This document shows, one piece after another, positions 1-5,067 of a stretch of DNA of 5,067 nt. Position numbers and translations under genes: made by a program. The notes beneath the pieces were generated by a model, which had not been told where the DNA came from, searched no databases, and saw only the letters and a program-made list of their open reading frames with translations. The stretch covers positions 1 through 5,067 of the forward strand of contig QMPZ01000119.1 of the NCBI GenBank assembly GCA_003648815.1, in the 5' to 3' direction. Origin of the DNA: Candidatus Aerophobota bacterium (GTDB lineage Bacteria; Aerophobota; Aerophobia; Aerophobales; B47-G16). Numbering within the stretch: position 1 is the stretch's first letter; every line of letters starts with the position of its first letter.

Positions 1-2213
1 CTTCCACACTCGAACTCATTCCAGGGATTTCTCCTTTCTCCATCGTATCTTTCCCGAATTGCCTTCACGATAGTGAGTCCCTCATCTATTAGTCCCTCAT
101 ATATCATATGACAGGCAACCTGATACTCAAAGCCATTCATACACTCACTAAAATAAGGCACGGGAACCTTGGGCATGCCTCCCTTGGGCCATGTACAGAT
201 CACAATGCCCTTTTCATCGTTTAGCGCATAGACCCTGCAGGGATTTGGGTAGTCTCCGAAGTTTTCTTTAAAGTTGTACTTGAAAAGCGAGCTCAGTGCC
301 TTTCTTACCTTTTCCGGATCAAAGATATAGCCAAGTCCAACGATGTGGGCGTACCACTGCCCTATCACCTGGTCTATGTGGCAGCCTTCCCCAATTTGGT
401 ATTTGATCTCGCCCAGCTCCGGATCCACGGGAAAACGGCTGTCCTTAAGATCTATTTTTTGGTGAAAATATTCTCCGTTAAACAGGTTCTCGTTGACCCA
501 TCTGCGTCCTTTCTCGTAGAGCTCAAGATACTTTTCCCCATCCTCATCACCTAAGGCCTTTGCCATCTCCGATGCCGCCAGAAGTGCTAAAAGGTAGTAT
601 CCGGTTATATATGAGTTGGGACCATATATTTCCACATCAAGGGTGTGATGTTGAATTCCCTCCATAACTCCGTCGCGGTCCCTGTCCCACCAGTCCTCAT
701 TGGTTGGCTCCCAGGCATATTCCAAGGCTTTCTTTACCTTTGGCCAAAGCTTCCTCAACCATTCGGTATCCCCGGATATCTTCCACTCCCTGTAGGTCTT
801 AATGATTCCTCCCATCTGTCCGTCAGCAGCAGCCCTGAATTTCCATTTTTCTCGGGTAGGCGGGAGCATCATCCTGAAGGCCATCTTTCCGTTTTCAAAC
901 TGGTTATACTTATAATCAATTTCCCTCATTGACCTTTCCAGGGAGGGGAAAAGAAACGCGGTTGCCTGAACGTAATTCCACACGTGGGTGCAGGAGCCCT
1001 CGCAACATCCTGAGGTGGGATGGCAGCCCTCGAATCCGTAGAGCGTGCCATCGGTCAGGCGGATGCAGGTGGGCGACTTAAGTATGGAGATATTGCTGGA
1101 TATGGCATCTATCACCTGGTCAGGAAATGTGGTGCAAAAGAGGGTCTCTTTGAACTTCAAGGTTTCTCGATAAAGGCGTTCAAAGTTTTTCCACACGTAT
1201 TTGGCGGAGGCGGTGGAATCCTTGAAGATGGTGGCATAGTAGTTTTTCCACTGAGGTTTTTTGCCATCTAAGGGATTCCAGTAGTTGACGAAGTTGGGAA
1301 AGCTCCAGGTTATGAGGAACCTGAACTGTCCCGTCTGATCAGGCTTCAAGCTCATGTGGCTGCAAAGGAGTCCGACGTCTCTTTGATAAAGGGAGGAACT
1401 TCCTCCAGGAAGGTTTCTCGGTTTCTCATATAATCTTTCCTTAAAACGACCGGGCCTGGTGAAATCCTTCCAGAATATGGTAAGGTTATCGAAAAAGCTT
1501 CCCCTATACCAGTAGCTCTGCCAGCTTACATCCTCTGCATCGGTGCTCAGGGTAAGGTCTCCGTATTCGGGATCATCCTCCTGATAGAGGCTCGAGTAAA
1601 GTTTTATCCCCTTGTAAGTCCCAGCATCAAAGTATTTGTTGACTGCTCCTTTATCAAATGGGTTGGTCAGGTTTGCCACCAGGCTGACCTGAAGCTCCTC
1701 ATCGCAGCTGTTTTTTACCTCAAAGATGAAGATGGCTACGGGAATGGAGGAGTCCTTGTCGTTTAGAGGAATGAAGGGATTGAAGGCCTTGAGCTTAACC
1801 TTCAATGGGACTTTCTCGTCGATAAATTGTATCTCTGCGATGGGAAACTCGCCCTTAAATTCGGCCTTCTCAAAATGGGGAAGGGCGGCCATATAGCCCC
1901 TGTTTACTCCAAATCCATAGGTCCAGTTGCTACAACCTTCGCCGGTGTAGGGGGGATTTAACTCTCCGTTTAATATTTTAGCTAATATGACTTTCCCCTT
2001 TTCCTCAGCCTTAATGGCGAAAAAGGAAAAGCCATTGATGCTGCCCTTATTTGGCCTGTTGAAGATTTCCCAGTCGATGAGCCTTCCGTTTCCGGCCAGG
2101 CCTATGCATCCGGTTCCAATTCCACCTAAGGGAAAGGAGATTTCATTGAGCCTTCGTCCCCGGTAGACGAAGTCCTTTTTCATCCTGTACAGTTCGTCCT
2201 TTGCGTAAGGCAT
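1..2213 (-). CDS. GH116 family glycoside hydrolase (non-lysosomal glucosylceramidase/beta-glucosidase-like), C-terminus cut by window edge
   Basis: Reading the minus strand from ATG at 2213 gives 737 uninterrupted codons to the window edge; perhaps 50-60 C-terminal residues are missing. The start has a good Shine-Dalgarno (GGGGGAG, 2226-2220). No signal peptide or membrane segment is seen, so the enzyme should be cytoplasmic. The N-terminal GBA2_N-type beta domain (about residues 15-340) opens with the family signature around PLGGIGTGCIGLAGNG (28-43), then DWEIFNRP (47-54). The (alpha/alpha)6 catalytic domain (DUF608, about 365 onward) has FEGC (394-397), CTHVWNY (408-414), DxDxDG plus E518 (510-518, a likely calcium loop), HTLDVE (523-528), HIDQVIGQW (612-620) and SECMNGFEY (689-697). 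By comparison with human GBA2, E395 is my best candidate nucleophile and D526 the acid/base; E405 is an alternative nucleophile. GH116 members are retaining enzymes that remove beta-glucose, and in some cases xylose or GlcNAc, from glycosides. The family call is firm; the substrate is unknown. It is the last gene seen of the operon, 37 bases after the URO-D-like gene. Confidence 0.93.
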   Translation of the reverse strand, partial: MPYAKDELYRMKKDFVYRGRRLNEISFPLGGIGTGCIGLAGNGRLIDWEIFNRPNKGSINGFSFFAIKAEEKGKVILAKILNGELNPPYTGEGCSNWTYGFGVNRGYMAALPHFEKAEFKGEFPIAEIQFIDEKVPLKVKLKAFNPFIPLNDKDSSIPVAIFIFEVKNSCDEELQVSLVANLTNPFDKGAVNKYFDAGTYKGIKLYSSLYQEDDPEYGDLTLSTDAEDVSWQSYWYRGSFFDNLTIFWKDFTRPGRFKERLYEKPRNLPGGSSSLYQRDVGLLCSHMSLKPDQTGQFRFLITWSFPNFVNYWNPLDGKKPQWKNYYATIFKDSTASAKYVWKNFERLYRETLKFKETLFCTTFPDQVIDAISSNISILKSPTCIRLTDGTLYGFEGCHPTSGCCEGSCTHVWNYVQATAFLFPSLERSMREIDYKYNQFENGKMAFRMMLPPTREKWKFRAAADGQMGGIIKTYREWKISGDTEWLRKLWPKVKKALEYAWEPTNEDWWDRDRDGVMEGIQHHTLDVEIYGPNSYITGYYLLALLAASEMAKALGDEDGEKYLELYEKGRRWVNENLFNGEYFHQKIDLKDSRFPVDPELGEIKYQIGEGCHIDQVIGQWYAHIVGLGYIFDPEKVRKALSSLFKYNFKENFGDYPNPCRVYALNDEKGIVICTWPKGGMPKVPVPYFSECMNGFEYQVACHMIYEGLIDEGLTIVKAIRERYDGERRNPWNEFECG

Positions 2214-2219
2214 AACTTT

Positions 2220-2226
2220 CTCCCCC
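2220..2226 (-). promoter_or_regulatory. Shine-Dalgarno of the GH116 gene
   Basis: On the minus strand GGGGGAG lies six bases before the ATG at 2213-2211. It fixes this methionine as the start, and the conserved family sequence begins about 20 residues later. The 37-base gap to the upstream stop codon holds no convincing promoter or terminator, which supports co-transcription with the URO-D-like gene. Confidence 0.75.
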
Positions 2227-2251
2227 AGCTTTTTAGATCAAGATCCTGCGT

Positions 2252-3484
2252 TCAGCTCTTTTTATACCTTCCGTATCTTTTCGCTGCCTCGTACATGGTC
2301 ATGATATTTTCTGGTGGGGTTCCAGCCTGAATGTCATGTACCTGGGAGAATACAAAGCCACCTCCTGGAGCAAGATCTTCTATTCTTCTTTTCACCTCCT
2401 GGGCAACCTCATCTGGCTTGCCGAAGGGAAGAATCCTTTGAGTGTCACAACCTCCACCCCAGAAGGTAATGTCCTTTCCAAACTCCCTCTTCAGCCTTCC
2501 AGTATCCATATCCTTAGCGCTGACCTGAACGGGATTTATTATATCAACCCCCATCTCGATGAAATCGGGTATGAACTCATAAACCGAACCACAGGTATGT
2601 AAAAATAAATATGCACTGGTGTGTTCCTTGATGTACTGATAAAGACGCCTGTGTCTCGGCTTTACTATTTTCCTATAGAGCTTTGGGGAAAGCTGCGGTC
2701 CTTTCTGTGTTCCCAGATCATCGCCCGTCATGATGACCTGGACATATCCTTCCACTTTTGGCAGGATCTTTTTCAGTCGTTTGATGGCTATCTCTAAGAG
2801 CCTATCCAGGAGTGCTTCGGCAAGCTTTTGATTTGCTGCCAGGTCCATCATAAAGTTATCCCAACCCCTCAGATCCTGTGCCCACTCATAAATTCCTCCC
2901 GTGTTGAGCATCAGGGCGTAATCCGTGGTCTCATAAAGGTTCTTTGCTCTTCCGCCAAGCTCATTTAAAGCTACCTCATCCAGCTCTGGCGGAAAAGATG
3001 ACCACATGCTCGAACACAGCACTTTCTCATCCAGCCTTTCCAGCTCCTGGACTGTGGTGATATCCTTTAAGGGATGATACATGCTGTCAAAGTAATATCC
3101 ATTTTCAGGCATCTTTGCTATTATATGGCCCTCATCGTCGCGAAGAACCTGTGAGCCATCAGGCAATCTCTCAGGATTAAACCATTCTGGAACCTCGCAG
3201 GAGGAGCCGTCCGGAAGCTTACCCTTCTTCCAGCCTTTGGGTTCAAGCACAAACACGGCAACTACATCTGCACCTACCCTCTCGAGAATTTCCCTTTCCG
3301 GCTCGGCAAGCTGCTGGCGGTAATCATAGATCCTCGTCCGGCCCCCTTTTATCCCGAGGTAAGCTTTCAGCTTGTTGTATGCCATGGCCATAATGCCTGT
3401 AGAGAGCATTCCTCCTAAATCAATGGGAACTCTATCAGGCTCCTCATGTCTTAAGGCCGTAAGGACCCTTTCCCTTGAAGTCAT
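2252..3484 (-). CDS. Uroporphyrinogen decarboxylase (URO-D) superfamily protein, methyltransferase-like, not HemE
   Basis: A 410-residue protein starting MTSRERVLTAL and soon after EEPDRVPIDLGG, the usual opening of the uncharacterised URO-D-like branch related to MtaA/MtbA and CmuA methyltransferases. A single TIM-barrel is expected. Visible motifs, counted from the ATG at 3484, are TGDDLGTQKG (253-262), HTCG (296-299), GGGCDTQ (343-349) and the C-terminal QVHDIQAGTPPENI (381-394). H296, C298 and C346 match the HxC...C zinc site by which MtaA-type enzymes activate a thiol for methyl transfer. The arginine-rich N-terminal signature of true HemE is absent, so haem synthesis is unlikely. A longer reading from TTG at 3499 is possible, but it would place the GAGGAG Shine-Dalgarno inside the gene; the ATG at 3484 is preferred. 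The gene begins 11 bases after the SPASM gene and is followed by GH116, so it probably works in glycan or one-carbon metabolism. Substrate unknown; no corrinoid protein is in the window. Confidence 0.9.
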   Translation of the reverse strand: MTSRERVLTALRHEEPDRVPIDLGGMLSTGIMAMAYNKLKAYLGIKGGRTRIYDYRQQLAEPEREILERVGADVVAVFVLEPKGWKKGKLPDGSSCEVPEWFNPERLPDGSQVLRDDEGHIIAKMPENGYYFDSMYHPLKDITTVQELERLDEKVLCSSMWSSFPPELDEVALNELGGRAKNLYETTDYALMLNTGGIYEWAQDLRGWDNFMMDLAANQKLAEALLDRLLEIAIKRLKKILPKVEGYVQVIMTGDDLGTQKGPQLSPKLYRKIVKPRHRRLYQYIKEHTSAYLFLHTCGSVYEFIPDFIEMGVDIINPVQVSAKDMDTGRLKREFGKDITFWGGGCDTQRILPFGKPDEVAQEVKRRIEDLAPGGGFVFSQVHDIQAGTPPENIMTMYEAAKRYGRYKKS

Positions 3485-3491
3485 TTGTTTT

Positions 3492-3497
3492 CTCCTC
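3492..3497 (-). promoter_or_regulatory. Shine-Dalgarno that decides the URO-D-like start
   Basis: On the minus strand GAGGAG overlaps the TGA stop of the radical-SAM gene (3498-3496) and lies seven bases before the ATG at 3484-3482. This geometry selects that ATG over the in-frame TTG at 3499-3497, and it suggests translational coupling between the two genes. Confidence 0.8.
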
Positions 3498-4632
3498 AAG
3501 TGTCATTTTCCTTGAGGCCCCGTGCTTTTATGCGTTGAGCTAAGAGCTTAAACTTTTCCTCCGAATAGGAGAAAAAGTTCTTATAAGCAGGACACAGATA
3601 ACTTTCCTTTTGCCCCAGCTTATTTGCTATCATACGCAATCTGCTGCAGCCTTGATTGCAGATGAACTTGAACCTGCACTTCTTACATTCTGGATATTCA
3701 ACCTCTTTAAGTCGAATAAATCTTTTAAACCTTTCGCTTTCCAGAATTTCGTCCAGCGGCCTTTCCCTCAGGTTTCCCAGGAACCAGCTCCTTTCCACCA
3801 GAAAATCACAGGGATAAACATCCCCATTATATTCGACCACCACATAACTTCCACCTCTTTTTTTAAACTCGCAGATTTCGGGTTCCATTCCAAGGTAAGC
3901 CATCAGTATGTTTTCAAACAGCCTGATGCTGACCTGAGGATTTCCTCCATTGAACCATACATTAAATAGTCTTCTCAGGAAAGATTCCCATTCCTCACAG
4001 GTTATGGCAAAGGAAGCTATTTTCTTGCCAGAGTCATCCACCTCCACGCAAGGGATGAACTGAAGGTAGAAAAAGCCTTCGTTAAGATAAAATTCGTAAA
4101 GCTCCTCAGGCCTGTTTACATTGGCCTTGCTGACAACGCTCAGGATATTGAACTCTACCTCATTCTCCCTTAAAATATCCACCGTCCGCATCACTTCCTT
4201 GAAGCTTCCCTTACCTGAGGCATAGGTTCGGTACCTGTCATGAACTTCCTGTGGACCATCTAAGGAAAGGCCTACAAGCATATTGAACCTTTTGAGAAAT
4301 CGGGCCCAGTTTCTATCTATAAGCACGCCGTTTGTCTGAAGAGAGTTGGATACCAGCTGGCCATCTCTGCCGAACTTTATCTGCAGCTCAACTACTTTTT
4401 TGAAGAAATCCAATCCCGCAAGTGTGGGCTCGCCGCCTTGCCAGCAAAAGCTTACCGCATCGCCCTCCTCCATAAGCTGTCCGATAAGGATGGATAAGGT
4501 TTCATCGTTCATGCGGTGGGAGCGTAAGGAACGGTAAGGGTCGGTGGGGCGGTTGTGATAAAAGCAATAGCTACAGGAAAGGTTGCAGTCCGCAGAGACA
4601 GGTTTTACCAAAACGGAATTTATTTTGCTCAC
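3496..4632 (-). CDS. Radical SAM/SPASM protein, anaerobic sulfatase-maturase (anSME) type
   Basis: A 378-residue protein starting at GTG (4632-4630), with AAGGGAG (4644-4638) five bases upstream; the next Met is after the cluster motif, so GTG must be the start. The radical-SAM CxxxCxxC is C16, C20, C23 in CNLSCSYCFY, followed by QGGEPTLAG (65-73), SLQTNG (97-102) and GLSLDGP (121-127), all hallmarks of anSME. The SPASM domain shows C254, C275, then C316, C319, C325, C329 and C347. D276 in YPCDF matches the proposed catalytic base of Clostridium perfringens anSME, with numbering only one residue off. Family members oxidise a Cys or Ser of a type I sulfatase to formylglycine using SAM and reduced iron-sulfur clusters in the cytoplasm. 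One auxiliary-cluster ligand (C261 of the Clostridium enzyme) is replaced by G260, so function may differ. No sulfatase is seen here; the target could be elsewhere or a different protein. First gene of the presumed three-gene operon. Confidence 0.92.
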   Translation of the reverse strand: MSKINSVLVKPVSADCNLSCSYCFYHNRPTDPYRSLRSHRMNDETLSILIGQLMEEGDAVSFCWQGGEPTLAGLDFFKKVVELQIKFGRDGQLVSNSLQTNGVLIDRNWARFLKRFNMLVGLSLDGPQEVHDRYRTYASGKGSFKEVMRTVDILRENEVEFNILSVVSKANVNRPEELYEFYLNEGFFYLQFIPCVEVDDSGKKIASFAITCEEWESFLRRLFNVWFNGGNPQVSIRLFENILMAYLGMEPEICEFKKRGGSYVVVEYNGDVYPCDFLVERSWFLGNLRERPLDEILESERFKRFIRLKEVEYPECKKCRFKFICNQGCSRLRMIANKLGQKESYLCPAYKNFFSYSEEKFKLLAQRIKARGLKENDT

Positions 4633-4637
4633 CTTAA

Positions 4638-4644
4638 CTCCCTT
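4638..4644 (-). promoter_or_regulatory. Shine-Dalgarno supporting the GTG start of the SPASM gene
   Basis: On the minus strand AAGGGAG stands five bases before GTG at 4632-4630. The conserved anSME N-terminus (VKPVSADCNL, residues 9-18) follows at the normal distance from this codon, so both the signal and the protein support a GTG start. Confidence 0.75.
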
Positions 4645-4698
4645 CTAAAGATCCTTATCGTTCCATGTCTTTTTAATTTTCTAACTTGCTGTATTTTT

Positions 4699-4734
4699 AA
4701 AATGAGGTAACTTCTCAAGAAGACCACTCATTTT
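4699..4734. promoter_or_regulatory. Imperfect palindromic stem-loop in operon leader (possible terminator/attenuator or operator)
   Basis: Outer arms AAAATGAGGT (4699-4708) and ACCACTCATTTT (4723-4734) pair as AAAATGAG/CTCATTTT plus GT/AC with a CA bulge. An inner stem CTTCT/AGAAG (4711-4715 and 4718-4722) closes over a two-base apex, which in RNA would open to a small loop. Downstream on the minus strand the arm ends in only four T before AAAAATAC, a weak terminator tail. On the plus strand the arm runs into TTTTGTTTTGTT, so it might stop plus-strand transcription better. Because it lies between the candidate promoter and the SPASM gene, it would be in that mRNA's leader. Its symmetry also allows a protein-binding operator. 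Role unproven. Confidence 0.55.
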
Positions 4735-4818
4735 GTTTTGTTATAATGCCTCGTTGGGAGAGTCCACTTTCCTTAGTTTTTGTTTTGCCTTAGCATCATA
4801 GAGTAGTATATCGTTTTA

Positions 4819-4846
4819 ATATTATACACATTCCGACACTTGTCAA
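4819..4846 (-). promoter_or_regulatory. Candidate sigma70-type promoter for the SPASM/URO-D/GH116 operon
   Basis: On the minus strand a perfect TTGACA (4846-4841) is followed by a perfect TATAAT (4826-4821), but the spacing is only 14 bases. Shifting the -10 to TAATAT (4824-4819) gives a 16-base spacer with a 4/6 match. Transcription would begin near 4814, leaving a leader of about 180 bases before the GTG at 4632. The -35 lies within a small palindrome GACAcTTGTC (4835-4844, plus strand), a possible operator. Position, 20 bases after the upstream stop codon and facing the operon, supports the call. Confidence 0.6.
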
Positions 4847-4865
4847 TTTGTTGGAGTTTCGCTTT

Positions 4866-5067
4866 CTATTCTTCGAAAAACCATTGTTCTGCCGCTTCTA
4901 GCACATTGATCGTGTAATAGTTCTTCTTTTCAGCTATGGAGATATTTCCCAACCTCTTTGAGTAAACAAAGGGGGTGGGAGTCTGAGCTACGGTACCTAT
5001 GACCCATAGGTTTTCAGCCTGAAGGCGGAAAAGCTCCTTGCCAGCTTTTATCCTCTCCTCCTCAGAA
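4866..5067 (-). CDS. C-terminal fragment of a probable family-5 extracellular solute-binding protein of an ABC transporter
   Basis: The minus strand is open from the window edge to TAG at 4868-4866, giving 66 residues; the start and most of the gene are outside. The segment EEERIKAGKELFRLQAEN followed by LWVIGTVAQTPTPFVYSKRLGNI resembles the C-terminal lobe of SBP_bac_5 (DppA/OppA-like) proteins, where an AENLWVIGTV-type strand and a closing EQWFFEE-type tail are common. Such lipoproteins or periplasmic proteins capture oligopeptides, and in several thermophiles oligosaccharides, for ABC import. Its place directly upstream of a glycosidase operon on the same strand suggests a sugar ligand, which is inference. 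The recognition rests on a short tail, so the ligand and exact subfamily cannot be given. Confidence 0.75.
   Translation of the reverse strand, partial: SEEERIKAGKELFRLQAENLWVIGTVAQTPTPFVYSKRLGNISIAEKKNYYTINVLEAAEQWFFEE

Larger units (their letters stand above)
4633..4865. other. AT-rich intergenic region between transporter gene and operon
   Basis: These 233 bases separate the stop of the solute-binding-protein gene from the GTG of the SPASM gene and are visibly more AT-rich than the flanking genes. They contain a candidate promoter near the distal end, a stem-loop in the middle, and A-rich stretches including a duplicated CAAAACAAAA (4787-4778 and 4740-4731, minus strand) and a duplicated CTAAGG spaced 17 bases (starting at 4793 and 4776). 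No convincing ORF, tRNA or known riboswitch was recognised. No clear intrinsic terminator follows the solute-binding-protein stop before the promoter. Confidence 0.7.

Noticed and set aside
345..1271. Three plus-strand ORFs of 69, 95 and 83 codons (345-554, 645-932, 1020-1271)
   Set aside because: They lie opposite the continuous GH116 frame, show no family resemblance, and their composition follows from the antisense of a conserved gene.
2252..3484. True uroporphyrinogen decarboxylase (HemE)
   Set aside because: The HemE N-terminal arginine-containing substrate signature is absent, no haem genes are adjacent, and the HxC...C motif fits the methyltransferase branch.
2336..4537. Plus-strand ORFs at 2336-2602, 3610-3969 and 4346-4537
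   Set aside because: They are antisense to the well-supported URO-D-like and radical-SAM genes, including the sequence encoding their conserved motifs, and have no recognisable domain.
4731..4787. Repeated CAAAACAAAA and CTAAGG as a CRISPR-like or iteron array
   Set aside because: Only two copies each, very short, and low complexity; chance in an A-rich leader explains them.
4772..4799. Short leader peptide starting ATGATG on the minus strand (8 codons) in the operon leader
   Set aside because: There is no Shine-Dalgarno before it, no run of a regulatory amino acid, and it could easily arise by chance.
4847..4865. Intrinsic terminator directly after the solute-binding-protein stop codon
   Set aside because: The bases between the stop and the -35 element contain no stem-loop followed by a T-run; read-through or termination at the later stem-loop is possible.

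Overview
The window looks like part of a bacterial, probably anaerobic, carbohydrate-utilisation locus. Every gene that can be supported lies on the minus strand, so the order of transcription runs from high to low coordinates. The host is bacterial: the starts carry Shine-Dalgarno sequences and there is a sigma70-type promoter. An anaerobic lifestyle is inferred from a radical-SAM enzyme with three predicted iron-sulfur clusters. Heavy use of AGG/AGA, ATA and GGA codons and Lys/Glu-rich proteins would fit a thermophile, but no species can be named from this sequence.

Region by region: (1) 5067-4866 is the last 66 codons of a gene resembling the C-terminus of a family-5 extracellular solute-binding protein of an ABC transporter. 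(2) 4865-4633 is an AT-rich intergenic region with a candidate promoter just after that stop codon and a strong stem-loop in the presumed leader of the next transcript. (3) 4632-3496 is a radical-SAM/SPASM protein of the anaerobic sulfatase-maturase (anSME) type, starting at GTG. (4) 3484-2252 is a uroporphyrinogen-decarboxylase-superfamily protein carrying the HxC...C zinc motif of the corrinoid methyltransferase branch. (5) 2213-1 is a glycoside hydrolase family GH116 protein, open for 737 codons and cut by the window edge just short of its expected C-terminus. Genes 3, 4 and 5 are 11 and 37 bases apart and are very likely one operon.

A possible reading, which is inference, is that the upstream transporter imports a decorated oligosaccharide, the SPASM protein activates a sulfatase (or another target) encoded elsewhere, the URO-D-like protein handles a methyl or other one-carbon group, and the cytoplasmic GH116 enzyme removes the terminal sugar. 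No sulfatase, corrinoid protein or transporter permease lies inside the window, so this remains a hypothesis. The most notable molecular details are an SPASM domain lacking one expected auxiliary-cluster cysteine, a cysteine-rich loop near the GH116 active site, and a roughly 180-base leader with an imperfect palindromic hairpin.
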